Of a DNA stretch of 64,000 nt, positions 43,551 through 52,420 are shown piece after piece (positions within the stretch are counted from its first letter, which is position 1; every line of letters starts with the position of its first letter). The stretch comes from Lactobacillus sp. ESL0701 (GTDB taxonomy: Bacteria > Bacillota > Bacilli > Lactobacillales > Lactobacillaceae): positions 1-64,000 of the forward strand of contig NZ_JAQTIC010000004.1 in assembly GCF_029433445.1 (NCBI RefSeq), written 5' to 3'. A model generated the notes under the pieces. The model searched no databases. It saw nothing but the letters and a program-made list of their open reading frames with translations, and was not told the origin of the DNA. The translations under genes were made by a program, and so were the position numbers.

Positions 43551-43799
43551 ATGAATCAAGATAAAGAAAAGCAAACAATTGACCGAATTAATGAGCTATA
43601 TCGTAAGAAAAAGGCGGGTAATCTGACTGAGCAAGAGGAAGAAGAACGTAAGAAACTTCATCAAGAATTTTTGAAGAATTTCCGGGCTAGTTTTAAGCAA
43701 AATGTCGAAGATATGGTAATTATCGATAAAGACGGTAAGGAAGTTACATCTGAAAAGGCTAAAGAGGCGCAAAGACGCAAAGGTTTAAGAAAAGATTAA
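43551..43799 (+). CDS. ynzC: DUF896 family protein (YnzC-like)
   Basis: 82 residues from the ATG at 43551; AGAGGTG (43538-43544) is the ribosome site, which rules out the GTG at 43542. Highly charged, helical, with RINELYRKKKAGNLTEQEEEERKKLHQEFLKNFR, here given only as a region name: residues 9-42 hold the DUF896 two-helix hairpin. In B. subtilis ynzC belongs to the LexA-controlled yneA-yneB-ynzC operon. Function unknown. Divergent from lexA. Confidence 0.9.
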   Translation: MNQDKEKQTIDRINELYRKKKAGNLTEQEEEERKKLHQEFLKNFRASFKQNVEDMVIIDKDGKEVTSEKAKEAQRRKGLRKD

Positions 43800-43869
43800 T
43801 TTTAACCTTTAAATTTTACGCGAGTTTAGGTAAGATATAACTATTGGATATTTTGAGGAGTTAGTTTTT

Positions 43870-44088
43870 ATGAATTTGGCATTAGCAATTATTTTAATTA
43901 TCGTTGCGCTATTGGTCGGCTTAATTGGCGGCTTCTATGGTGCAAGATCATACATGAAAAAATATTTTAAGGAAAATCCACCAATCAGTGAAGATATGAT
44001 TGTTGCGATGATGTCACAAATGGGACAAAAGCCATCTGCAAAGAAGGTTAACCAAGTGATGAACATGATGAAGCATCAAAATAATTAA
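43870..44088 (+). CDS. yneF: UPF0154 membrane protein (YneF-like)
   Basis: 72 residues. One N-terminal membrane segment (about residues 3-25, with a [10 protein letters not shown] end), then a cytosolic tail with [14 protein letters not shown] and a Met-rich [10 protein letters not shown], the UPF0154 signature. TGAGGAG upstream. In B. subtilis yneF also lies near lexA, separated by tkt and others. Function unknown. Terminator follows. Confidence 0.9.
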   Translation: MNLALAIILIIVALLVGLIGGFYGARSYMKKYFKENPPISEDMIVAMMSQMGQKPSAKKVNQVMNMMKHQNN

Positions 44089-44106
44089 TCTTAAGATTGA
44101 CTAAAG

Positions 44107-44136
44107 AAGACGGGGATTGTTCCCCGCCTTTTTTTT
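44107..44136 (+). terminator. Terminator after yneF
   Basis: AAG-CGGGGA pairs with TCCCCG-CTT (one internal mismatch), then eight T. Confidence 0.85.
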
Positions 44137-44165
44137 AGTTTGGTGCAAGTCAGATAGGAATAAAG

Positions 44166-45920
44166 ATGGGAATTTTTTTGAAATTAGGTTGGTTTTTTAA
44201 AAAGGAAAAGAAGCGTTATTTAGTTGGCGTAACCTTTTTAGCACTGACTTCAATCGTAAATTTAGTACCGCCACGGATTTTGGGATTAATGGCGGATCAG
44301 CTTGATCAAGGTCATATTAGCTGGCTACAATACGGTGGCTTGATTTTAGCGATCATTGTAGCTGCCCTACTGTTATACGGTTTTCGCTATTTTTGGCGCA
44401 AACAAATTTGGGGTGGTGCGGCTGAACTTGAACGGCAATTACGTTCAAAATTGTTTAAACATTTTATGGTGATGGATCAAACCTTTTACCAACGCCACAG
44501 AACTGGTGACTTAATGGCACATGCTACCAATGACGTCTCCGCAATCCAAGATGTTGCGGGGGCTGGGGTTTTGACTTTGGTCGATTCGTTAATTATGGGC
44601 GTGTCAACCATGATTGCGATGATTATTTTTGTTGATTGGCGGCTGACAATTGTTGCTTTGTTGCCCTTACCATTTTTAGCCTGGGGTGCATGGCAATTGG
44701 GCAATCATCTGCATGATGCCTTTGATGAGTCGCAGGCGGCATTTTCACGGTTAAACAATAAGACGCAAGAGTCCGTTTCAGGAATGAAAGTTATCAAAAC
44801 TTTTGGTCAAGGCGACGAAGATACTGCTGCATTTGACCAAATGGTTGATGAGACGATCAAGATTAATAAAAAAGTCTTCAAGTGGGATGCCTTGTTTGAT
44901 CCGCTAGGCACGATTATTATCGGTCTAACATACACGATTACAATTATTTATGGCGGGTTGCTGGTAGTTAACAAGGTTTTAACAATTGGGCAATTAGTTT
45001 CTTTTATTGCCTACATTGGTAACATGGTTTGGCCGATGTTTGCTATTGGCTACCTATTCAATATTTTGGAGCGGGGCAGCGCCAGTTATGACCGGGTTGA
45101 AAAATTGCTGGATGAGCAGCCGCAGATCACCGATCAGCATGCCGATGAAAGTTTAACGGCTGACGATTTAGCAGGTGATCTGAATTATCAAATTAATTCG
45201 TTTGCTTATCCCGATGAACCACAATTACCAGTCCTGCACCAAATCAATTTTACCCTTAAAAAAGGCCAGACCTTAGGTCTTGTTGGTAAGGTCGGTTCTG
45301 GAAAAACAACAATTATCCAATTGCTTTTGCGCGAGTTTGACAAGTATGATGGGCAAATAACGTTAAATGGTTATGACATTAGGACAATTCCGCTCAATGT
45401 TCTCTTACGCCAAATATCTTATGTACCGCAAAATAATTACTTGTTTTCAACGACAATTCAAAAGAATATTGCCTTTTCACAGGCTGATGCATCTGAGGAG
45501 GCAATTATTGGTGCTGCAAAAAAGAGTGATCTGCATGAAGATATTTTGCAAATGCCGGCTGGCTACAAGACACTAGTTGGTGAAAACGGGGTTTCGCTTT
45601 CTGGAGGACAAAAGCAGCGAATGTCAATTGCACGGGCGTTATTGAAGCAAAGTCAAATTTTGGTCTTGGATGATGCACTATCAGCAGTTGACGCACGAAC
45701 CGAAATGGCAATTTTACAATCGTTGCGTAAAGAGCGTGCAGGTAAGACGACAATGATTGCAACTCACCGGTTAACGTCGGTCATGAATGCTGATTTGATT
45801 TTAGTTTTGAAGGATGGCGCAATTGTCGAGCGTGGTAGACATGAGCAATTACTGGCTGCAGATGGCTGGTATGCGGAAATGTGGCGGCGGCAGGAATTAG
45901 AAGAAAAGGTAGGTGAATAA
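44166..45920 (+). CDS. ABC exporter half-transporter, degenerate-site subunit
   Basis: 584 residues. Six membrane segments (about 1-300), then an ATPase domain: Walker A VGKVGSGKTT near 379, signature LSGGQKQR, Walker B LVLDDALSAVD, H-loop ATHRL. The residue after the Walker B Asp is Asp instead of the catalytic Glu, as in the non-hydrolysing half of heterodimeric exporters such as LmrC/BmrC types. Works with the next gene. Probable drug, lipid or peptide efflux; substrate unknown. Confidence 0.88.
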   Translation: MGIFLKLGWFFKKEKKRYLVGVTFLALTSIVNLVPPRILGLMADQLDQGHISWLQYGGLILAIIVAALLLYGFRYFWRKQIWGGAAELERQLRSKLFKHFMVMDQTFYQRHRTGDLMAHATNDVSAIQDVAGAGVLTLVDSLIMGVSTMIAMIIFVDWRLTIVALLPLPFLAWGAWQLGNHLHDAFDESQAAFSRLNNKTQESVSGMKVIKTFGQGDEDTAAFDQMVDETIKINKKVFKWDALFDPLGTIIIGLTYTITIIYGGLLVVNKVLTIGQLVSFIAYIGNMVWPMFAIGYLFNILERGSASYDRVEKLLDEQPQITDQHADESLTADDLAGDLNYQINSFAYPDEPQLPVLHQINFTLKKGQTLGLVGKVGSGKTTIIQLLLREFDKYDGQITLNGYDIRTIPLNVLLRQISYVPQNNYLFSTTIQKNIAFSQADASEEAIIGAAKKSDLHEDILQMPAGYKTLVGENGVSLSGGQKQRMSIARALLKQSQILVLDDALSAVDARTEMAILQSLRKERAGKTTMIATHRLTSVMNADLILVLKDGAIVERGRHEQLLAADGWYAEMWRRQELEEKVGE

Positions 45921-45921
45921 G

Positions 45922-47703
45922 ATGGATGAACAGAATGAATCGGTTTGGTCTAAAGAGATTCCGGTTAAAGAGCAATTTGATATTTTTAAACGGCTTGTTC
46001 GCTTTGTACTGCGCTTTAAAAATGAAATGATTATCGCGGGAATTGGCGCCTTACTTGTCAGTATTATCAATATCCTGCTGCCGTATGGTTTGCAATTTTT
46101 CCTTGATAATTATTTGGTTAAGGCCAATGTAACAACGCAAGTGATTATTTTTGCCGGCTTGTTATATGCTGGCGGCTCAGTTATCAAGGGTATTTTGCAG
46201 TTTACGTATGAATACTTTTTTGCGTTGGGATCGGAGAAATCTCTTGAGGGTCTGCGCGCTGAATTATATAAAAAACTGCACACACTGGGGATGCGTTATT
46301 TTGACCAAACACCAGCTGGTTCGATTGTTTCGCGGGTTACTAATGATACAATGACGCTAAGTAATTTCTTGACGGTTCTATCAAGTGTTGTGTTGTCATT
46401 ATTTTCAATTGTTTCGGCATTAGTGGCGATGTTTACTACTAATGCCTTTGCTGGGCTTATCATGCTGGCCTTCTTACCGCTTTCCTTGCTGGTTATTTGG
46501 CAATACTCAAAGCGCAGTTCTAAACTTTACCGTAATTATCGTGAACGGTTAAGCAGGATTAATACTAACTTGAACGAATCAATTGAGGGTGTTTCGTTAA
46601 TTCAGCAGTTTAAGCAAGAAAAGCGCATGACTGGCAATTTTGAACATGAGAATGCAGCCCTAATGAAGACGCGCTTCAACATGATTAACTTGAATTCTTT
46701 ATTGCTGTCACCGTTGACCAGTCTACTTTATTCACTGGCTCTAGCGTTAACTTTAATGTATTTTGGCTTCCCGCTGCAAAAGACTTTTGTGCCTGCGGGG
46801 GTCGTCTATGCCTTCTCACAGTATATTTCGCAGTTTTTTAATCCAATTTCAAATATGATGGATCAGATGACCTTCTTTCAAGACGGCATTGTCGCGGGCA
46901 AAAGAATTTTTCGGATTTTAGATGATACTAATTATGAACCCAAGCAGGATGAACAACCGGGATTGACAATTACGCATGGTAAGATTGAATTTAAGCATGT
47001 TAGCTTCTCCTATGATGGTAAAAACGAAATTCTGCATGATATTTCATTTACCGTTAATCCGGGCGAAACTCTGGGAATTGTCGGTCATACTGGGTCTGGT
47101 AAAAGTTCGATTATTAACGTAATGATGCGGTTTTATGAATTTTATCAGGGAGAAGTGCTAATTGATGGCGTTGACATTAAAAAGTACCCTAAGGCAGAAT
47201 TGCGAAAAAAGTTAGGGTTAGTCTTGCAGGATCCCTTCATGTTTTATGGCGATATTAGCTCTAATATTCGCCTGTATAATGAACAAATTACGGATCAGCA
47301 GATTAAGCAGGCGGCCCAAACAGTACAAGCTGCCGATTTTATTGAAAAGTTGCCAGGCAAGTATCATGCTTCAGTTGGTGAAGGTGGCAGTGAATTTAGT
47401 CAGGGACAACGACAACTAATTTCGTTTGCCCGAACGCTTGTAACGGATCCGAAAATTTTAGTGCTGGACGAGGCAACGGCAAATGTTGACACCGAAACGG
47501 AAACGTTAATTCAGTCAGGACTTCATCGTTTGCGCCAAGGTCGGACGACGCTCGCAATTGCCCACCGCCTATCAACGATTGTCGATGCCGATCAGATTAT
47601 TGTCCTAAATCAGGGAAGAATTATTGAACGCGGCACCCATCAAGAATTATTGACCCAACAAGGTTACTATTACAATTTGTATACTTTGCAAAATCAAAAA
47701 TAA
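45922..47703 (+). CDS. ABC exporter half-transporter, catalytic subunit
   Basis: 593 residues from the ATG at 45922, one nt after the previous stop, with GGTAGGTGA as ribosome site; the GTG at 45913 overlaps it. Six membrane segments, Walker A VGHTGSGKSS, Walker B ILVLDEATANVD with the catalytic Glu, H-loop IAHRLS. Its signature reads FSQGQRQL instead of LSGGQ. With the partner's Asp, this makes one ATP site degenerate and one complete, the standard asymmetry of LmrCD-type exporters. Confidence 0.88.
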   Translation: MDEQNESVWSKEIPVKEQFDIFKRLVRFVLRFKNEMIIAGIGALLVSIINILLPYGLQFFLDNYLVKANVTTQVIIFAGLLYAGGSVIKGILQFTYEYFFALGSEKSLEGLRAELYKKLHTLGMRYFDQTPAGSIVSRVTNDTMTLSNFLTVLSSVVLSLFSIVSALVAMFTTNAFAGLIMLAFLPLSLLVIWQYSKRSSKLYRNYRERLSRINTNLNESIEGVSLIQQFKQEKRMTGNFEHENAALMKTRFNMINLNSLLLSPLTSLLYSLALALTLMYFGFPLQKTFVPAGVVYAFSQYISQFFNPISNMMDQMTFFQDGIVAGKRIFRILDDTNYEPKQDEQPGLTITHGKIEFKHVSFSYDGKNEILHDISFTVNPGETLGIVGHTGSGKSSIINVMMRFYEFYQGEVLIDGVDIKKYPKAELRKKLGLVLQDPFMFYGDISSNIRLYNEQITDQQIKQAAQTVQAADFIEKLPGKYHASVGEGGSEFSQGQRQLISFARTLVTDPKILVLDEATANVDTETETLIQSGLHRLRQGRTTLAIAHRLSTIVDADQIIVLNQGRIIERGTHQELLTQQGYYYNLYTLQNQK

Positions 47704-47706
47704 TGT

Positions 47707-47741
47707 AAGTGCAGAATTAACCGTAAGTCTGCGCTTTTTTT
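47707..47741 (+). terminator. Terminator after the ABC exporter genes
   Basis: AAGTGCAG pairs with CTGCGCTT (one G-T pair), then a run of seven T. Confidence 0.8.
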
Positions 47742-47751
47742 ATTATAAAAG

Positions 47752-47780
47752 TTGACAGCGATTACACAGTGGCGTAAATT
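47752..47780 (+). promoter_or_regulatory. Promoter of the FAD oxidoreductase gene
   Basis: Perfect TTGACA (47752-47757), 17-nt spacer, TAAATT (47775-47780). About 50-nt leader before the ATG. Confidence 0.75.
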
Positions 47781-47836
47781 TAATTTATGTTGATTTTTAT
47801 CACATCTGTAATTTTACAATAAGAAAGGAAATTGCA

Positions 47837-49237
47837 ATGGAATATCATGTAATCGATCAAACTGATCGTGAAAATTTAAGTAAATTTGTTTCTGAGCCAG
47901 AGAGGTTTATTACTAAGCCGACTGAGCATTGGGATCACGACCAGTTTAAGACTGTTAGAGCAATGCCAGAATTGGTAATTCAACCAGTAAATAACGATGA
48001 AGTCAGAAATATTGTTAAGTACGCTAGTGATCATAATATTCCAGTAGTACCGCGCGGTAACTCAACTGGTTTAATGGGTGCCAATTTAAACATTGATGCT
48101 GGTATTTCGCTTGACATGGTTAAAATGAATCATGTGCTTGATTATGATCCTGAAAGTTTGACGATGACTGTTCAAGCAGGAATCAGATTAAAGGATATAG
48201 AAGACTATTTGGCAGATAAACCATTTACATACATGCCTGCTCCTGCAATGCACTGGGCAACAATTGGTGGTAATGTTTCAACTAATGCTGGCGGCTTAAA
48301 GGCAATTAAATATGGTGTTACTAGAGAACATATCCGCGAATTAAAGGTCGTTTTAACTGACGGCAAGCTGTATAAGTTTGGTTCTAAGGCTGTTAAGTCA
48401 GCTTCCGGATATTCACTCAAAGACTTAATTATTGGGGCAGAAGGGACATTAGGTGTAATTACTGAAGTAACTTTGCGGCTTTATCCAAAACCACGTAAGT
48501 CAATCAATGCAATTATTCCTTATCCAACCTTAAATGATGCTATTAAATCAGTACCTGCAATTTTAAAATCCGGTGTTGTACCAACAACGGTTGAATTTAT
48601 GGGACGTAAAGTAATCAACTTGTGGGAAAAATATGCTGGTGACCAATTCCCAATTAAGCATGGTGATGGCTTTATTATTCTTGGTCTTGATGCCTTCACT
48701 GATGAAGAATTAAAGGCTGAATTAGAGCAAACTTTGGCAACAGTTAAAGACTTCAAGGCTGAAGAAGCGGTTGTTTTAAGTGCTGATTCTGATGAAGCCA
48801 AGAAGATTTGGGAATGTCGTGAAGCGTTACTTCTAGCCATTCAAAAATCAACGCCAAAAATGGATGAAATTGATATTTGTGTACCAATCAATCATATTCC
48901 AGATGTTTTGGATAGAATTGAAGAATTGGAAAACGAATTACACATCAGAATTCCTAACTTTGGTCACGCTGGCGACGGCAATTTGCACATTTACCTCTGC
49001 TCGGATGAAATGAATGATGTAGAATACGCTGAAACAAGTAAAAAGGTAATTGACGAGCTGTATAAGACAGCTAAAGCCCTTGACGGTAATATGTCTGGTG
49101 AACACGGAATTGGTTATGCCCGTGCTGACAACTTTGAAGACTTCTATGGTCATGACTATACTGAATTATTACGTAAAGTTAAGACCTTATTTGATCCAAA
49201 TGATGTTTTAAATCCAGGCAAAATTTTCAAAATGTAA
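47837..49237 (+). CDS. FAD-linked 2-hydroxyacid oxidoreductase (GlcD/D-lactate dehydrogenase type)
   Basis: 466 residues. FAD_binding_4 domain with VVPRGNSTGLMGANL, TIGGNVSTNAGGLKAIKYG and GAEGTLGVITEV, then the C-terminal FAD-oxidase domain with NFGHAGDGNLHIY and MSGEHGIGYAR. Such enzymes oxidise D-lactate, glycolate or related acids, passing electrons to quinone or another acceptor. No GlcE/GlcF partner is adjacent. AAGGAAA upstream. Monocistronic between a promoter and terminator. Confidence 0.87.
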   Translation: MEYHVIDQTDRENLSKFVSEPERFITKPTEHWDHDQFKTVRAMPELVIQPVNNDEVRNIVKYASDHNIPVVPRGNSTGLMGANLNIDAGISLDMVKMNHVLDYDPESLTMTVQAGIRLKDIEDYLADKPFTYMPAPAMHWATIGGNVSTNAGGLKAIKYGVTREHIRELKVVLTDGKLYKFGSKAVKSASGYSLKDLIIGAEGTLGVITEVTLRLYPKPRKSINAIIPYPTLNDAIKSVPAILKSGVVPTTVEFMGRKVINLWEKYAGDQFPIKHGDGFIILGLDAFTDEELKAELEQTLATVKDFKAEEAVVLSADSDEAKKIWECREALLLAIQKSTPKMDEIDICVPINHIPDVLDRIEELENELHIRIPNFGHAGDGNLHIYLCSDEMNDVEYAETSKKVIDELYKTAKALDGNMSGEHGIGYARADNFEDFYGHDYTELLRKVKTLFDPNDVLNPGKIFKM

Positions 49238-49243
49238 TTAAAC

Positions 49244-49280
49244 AAAAAACTAGCAGTCCTAATCAGGCTGCTAGTTTTTT
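49244..49280. terminator. Bidirectional terminator between the FAD oxidoreductase gene and cfa
   Basis: A 13-bp perfect stem AAAAAACTAGCAG (49244-49256) with 49268-49280. Confidence 0.92.
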
Positions 49281-49291
49281 GGTTGTTTAAT

Positions 49292-50470
49292 TTATTTATT
49301 TAACATGTAATCACGAGTTAGTGGTAGGTTTTTGCCAGATGGACCCTTGGTAATCAAATATTGAATGACGTCAATATTGCCGGATTCAAATGAGGCAGCA
49401 CATGCTTGTAAGTATAAGTCCCACATGCGAGTAAAACGCTCACCCATCAGCTGTTGAATTTGTTTTCGGTGCTCGTTAAAGTTGCTATCCCATATTTCTA
49501 ATGTGCGTTGATAATGGCGCCGTAGCATTTCGACGTCATCAACCTGCATACCACTGGCGATAATATGTGAGATGTTTTCGTTGAGACCGGGAACGTAACC
49601 ACCGGGGAAAATGTACTTATTAAGCCAAGCGTTAGTTGCACCGCCTTGTTGGCGGGTGATGCCGTGAATTAAGGCAACGCCATCTTTTTTCAGATATTTG
49701 GCAACATCATTGAAATATTGAGCAAGATTTTCTTTACCAACGTGCTCAAACATGCCGACAGAAGTAATGTAATCCCATTGCTGGTCGCCAAGTTCGCGGT
49801 AGTCCTCGAGTTTAACTTCGGCTACATCCTGCAAGTTTTCGTCATAAATTTTCTTTTGCACTAACTTGTATTGTTCTTCGCTAAGTGTAACCCCGGTTAC
49901 CTTTAAGCCGTATTCCTTAGCAGCAGTAAGCATTAATGTTCCCCAGCCGCAGCCAATATCTAATAGAGTTTTGCCTTTTTCAGGGTGCAATTTATTTAAG
50001 ATATGATGGATTTTGGCAATTTGTGCTTGCTCAAGGTTATCGTGATTGCCATCAGTAAAGTATGCACAAGAATACGTCAATGTCGGATCAAGCCACAATT
50101 GATAGAAGTTATTGCCAATATCGTAATGACTTTGGACATCTTTTTCACTTTGCTGCTCAGTATGATTTTGTTCAGGCAAGAATTTGCGAAACTTGCTTGA
50201 CCGCAAAAAACTTTCTGAGCTCTCATAAGCACCACAAATTAATTTTTGCAGGCTGCCTTTAACTTCAACTTTCTTATCCATGTATGCTTCACCTAAAGCT
50301 AGGGAAGCATTACGCGAAATTGCTGACATTGGAATTTTTTCATTAAAAATAATTTCAATATCTGGATTGCCATTACCATAAGTTTCACTTTTGCCGTCCC
50401 AATAGGTAACTTTAATTGGAAAAGGGAAAGACTTGTTAAGCATCATTTTGTAAAAGGTTTTTTCTAACAA
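49292..50470 (-). CDS. cfa: Cyclopropane-fatty-acid-phospholipid synthase
   Basis: 392 residues, TTG start with CGGAGGA 8 nt upstream. Adds a methylene group from SAM across cis double bonds of membrane lipids, raising acid tolerance. An N-terminal lipid-binding domain (about 1-110), then [19 protein letters not shown] motif [15 protein letters not shown] and [10 protein letters not shown], then GGYVPGL. Monocistronic on the minus strand. Confidence 0.96.
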   Translation of the reverse strand: MLEKTFYKMMLNKSFPFPIKVTYWDGKSETYGNGNPDIEIIFNEKIPMSAISRNASLALGEAYMDKKVEVKGSLQKLICGAYESSESFLRSSKFRKFLPEQNHTEQQSEKDVQSHYDIGNNFYQLWLDPTLTYSCAYFTDGNHDNLEQAQIAKIHHILNKLHPEKGKTLLDIGCGWGTLMLTAAKEYGLKVTGVTLSEEQYKLVQKKIYDENLQDVAEVKLEDYRELGDQQWDYITSVGMFEHVGKENLAQYFNDVAKYLKKDGVALIHGITRQQGGATNAWLNKYIFPGGYVPGLNENISHIIASGMQVDDVEMLRRHYQRTLEIWDSNFNEHRKQIQQLMGERFTRMWDLYLQACAASFESGNIDVIQYLITKGPSGKNLPLTRDYMLNK

Positions 50471-50503
50471 TTTAAAATTCCTCCGTTCATTTAAACATTA
50501 CTA

Positions 50504-50512
50504 ATTTTAGCA
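50504..50512 (-). promoter_or_regulatory. Possible extended -10 promoter of cfa
   Basis: On the minus strand TGCTAAAAT; start near 50497, about 27 nt before the cfa start. No convincing -35. Confidence 0.4.
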
Positions 50513-50520
50513 CTAACAAA

Positions 50521-50553
50521 AAAAGATTGAACTCATAATGAATTCAACCTTTT
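50521..50553 (-). terminator. Terminator after the plsC-like gene
   Basis: On the minus strand AAAAGGTTGAA pairs with TTCAATCTTTT (one G-T pair), with an inner TCAT/ATGA extension and a T-run into 50513. Confidence 0.8.
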
Positions 50554-51168
50554 TTATTTGGCAACGTAATGAAAATTAGGATTGTGTTCTTGATCGAGCT
50601 GGTCCCAAGCATTTTTTAATTGCTCATCAAAGGCAGCTTCATTTTCATGAGTTAATTTTATTTTCCGATCAACCTTAATTGGTTCACCGAAGCAGACGTC
50701 AAGCGGTTGGCGTTTCAATAATCCCTTGAAAGTGAGTGGCCCTTGATAGACCACGGGAACGATTGGTGTTCCCGATAATTTAGCAATAGCCAAGGTTCCA
50801 CCTTTAAGCTCAGCTGAATGTCTTGTACCCGATGGGAAAATAATTAGTGAGTAGTCGCCTTTTTTCAAACCCTTGATTGGAATTTTTAATGCTGAAGGAC
50901 CGGGATGTTTGCGGTCAACGGCAAAGGCATGAGCATGAGTTAAAATGAACCGCAAAATTGGATTTTGAAATAATTCGATTTTGGCCATGAACATAAATTC
51001 CTTCGGACTGGCAGCTAAAGCAAATAAAATTGGTTCCCACCAAGTTCGGTGTGGGGCAGCTAAGATATAGTTGCCCTCAGGGATGCGTTCTTTGTGGTAA
51101 ACGTGTAAATGACCGTTAAGAATCCAAACAACAAATCGCGCAACCACGCGAATAAAATGATAAAACAT
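50554..51168 (-). CDS. plsC: 1-acyl-sn-glycerol-3-phosphate acyltransferase (PlsC-like)
   Basis: 204 residues from the ATG at 51168, which has GGAGGAG upstream; the frame is open 15 codons further but without a site. Makes phosphatidic acid. The acyltransferase HX4D-type motif appears as PHRTWWEPI (Glu replaces the Asp), so the usual HxxxxD is HxxxxE; later blocks FPSGTRHSAELKGG and GTPIVPVVYQG fit the family. One hydrophobic N-terminal segment anchors it to the membrane. Given the HxxxxE, activity deserves caution. Confidence 0.82.
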   Translation of the reverse strand: MFYHFIRVVARFVVWILNGHLHVYHKERIPEGNYILAAPHRTWWEPILFALAASPKEFMFMAKIELFQNPILRFILTHAHAFAVDRKHPGPSALKIPIKGLKKGDYSLIIFPSGTRHSAELKGGTLAIAKLSGTPIVPVVYQGPLTFKGLLKRQPLDVCFGEPIKVDRKIKLTHENEAAFDEQLKNAWDQLDQEHNPNFHYVAK

Positions 51169-51196
51169 GATTAAACTCCTCCAGTTGTTGTAAAAT

Positions 51197-51205
51197 ATTA
51201 TAGCA
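51197..51205 (-). promoter_or_regulatory. Extended -10 promoter of the plsC-like gene
   Basis: On the minus strand TGCTATAAT, perfect extended -10; start near 51190. The 62-nt gap to the divergent methyltransferase gene must hold both promoters. Confidence 0.55.
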
Positions 51206-51230
51206 AAGCTCAAGGAGAGGACAAAATTTT

Positions 51231-52262
51231 ATGGTGAAATTGGCCAATAATGAACGAATTGATTATATGTATAATGATGACTTAAAGATTATTCAGGATA
51301 AAACGGCATTTAGTTTTTCGCTTGATACTTTGCTCTTGGCATCACTTGCTAAAGAAGCTATCCGGGATCGCTCAAAAGTCGTGGATCTGTGTGCTGGCAA
51401 CTGCGCGGCTAGCATTTATATGGCATATTTTAATCGGGCAAAATATGATGCGGTAGAAATTCAGCCCGAGTCTGCTTCGCAAGCGCGGCGTTCTGTTGAG
51501 CTTAACCAAATGGAAAACCGGATAACGGTTTTTCAAAAAAATGTTAAAGATGCAGCTAGTTTTTTGCGTAAAGATTCTTATGATGTCGTGGTTGTCAATC
51601 CGCCATATTTTAAGGTGCCAGAAGGTCACGATATTAATCCAGATCCTAAAAAGGCAATTGCGCGTCACGAAATTCTAATTAATCTTGAAGAAATAATTAC
51701 CGTTGCCAGCGGTTTGCTAAAAATGAAGGGCAAATTGTTTATGGTGCATCGACCCGAGCGATTAAATGAAATTGCTTATTTTTGCATGAAGCACGATTTA
51801 AGTATTAAGGTTGTTCAACCGTTTGTTTCGCACCGCGGCGATGACAGCAATTTAATTATCATCGAAGCCGTTAAGCATACGGCCAGTGATGGTTTGGTTT
51901 TAAAAGACGCAATTGAAGTTCACGACAAGAATGGTAATTTTTTGCCGCCAATTCAGCGTATTATTCGCGAAACACCTGAAGATCGTGCGCAAAGACAACA
52001 GGGTAAGGATTATTTCTTTTATGTTTTGTTATGCAGCGACGGCAGCTTTTATGGTGGTTTTACAGATGACTTACAAAAGCGGCTGGCTGCCCATAATTCA
52101 GGCAAGGGTGCGAAATATACTAAGGCAAGACGTCCCGTTAAAATGATTTATCATGAGAAGTTCACTGATAAGAATTTAGCACTGAAACGAGAATATTGGT
52201 TTAAACATCATCCAAGACAGTGGAAAGAAAACTTTTTACGTGAGCATGGCGTAGATTTTTAG
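51231..52262 (+). CDS. TrmN6/YabB-type adenine methyltransferase fused to a GIY-YIG (YazA/UPF0213) domain
   Basis: 343 residues; ATG with AAGGAGAG upstream. Residues 1 to about 245 form a SAM-dependent N6-adenine methyltransferase: [15 protein letters not shown] loop and the catalytic NPPY at 123-126. From about residue 258 to the end is a GIY-YIG nuclease-fold domain with [19 protein letters not shown] and a later KREYWFK. In B. subtilis the two are neighbouring genes (yabB, yazA); here they share one frame. Methylation of tRNA A37 is suggested by family; the role of the GIY-YIG part is unknown. Confidence 0.88.
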   Translation: MVKLANNERIDYMYNDDLKIIQDKTAFSFSLDTLLLASLAKEAIRDRSKVVDLCAGNCAASIYMAYFNRAKYDAVEIQPESASQARRSVELNQMENRITVFQKNVKDAASFLRKDSYDVVVVNPPYFKVPEGHDINPDPKKAIARHEILINLEEIITVASGLLKMKGKLFMVHRPERLNEIAYFCMKHDLSIKVVQPFVSHRGDDSNLIIIEAVKHTASDGLVLKDAIEVHDKNGNFLPPIQRIIRETPEDRAQRQQGKDYFFYVLLCSDGSFYGGFTDDLQKRLAAHNSGKGAKYTKARRPVKMIYHEKFTDKNLALKREYWFKHHPRQWKENFLREHGVDF

Positions 52263-52264
52263 TC

Positions 52265-52293
52265 TTGCATCTTCCAGCTAAATCTAGTATTCT
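52265..52293 (+). promoter_or_regulatory. rpsB promoter
   Basis: TTGCAT (52265-52270), 17-nt spacer, TATTCT (52288-52293). Start near 52300, leaving a leader of about 120 nt. Confidence 0.7.
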
Positions 52294-52299
52294 ATTATG

Positions 52300-52420
52300 G
52301 TGTGCTAAATAAGGCATGCAGGTAAAACACATCAAGAGCGATCAATATTTTGGTGCCATACACTTGGCGAGATATTGAAATGACCGCTTGAGAGGACAAA
52401 AACCATAGGAGGAATTTATT
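52300..52420 (+). ncRNA. Structured leader of rpsB, candidate autoregulatory element
   Basis: A three-tier hairpin can be drawn: TCAAG-A-GCG (52332-52340) with CGCTTGA (52385-52391), ATCAATAT (52341-52348) with ATATTGA and a T after a bulge (52372-52381), and TGCC with GGCG at the tip. The ribosome site AGGAGG (52407-52412) lies just past the base. It could be an S2-binding leader; I do not recognise it as a named family. Confidence 0.55.
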
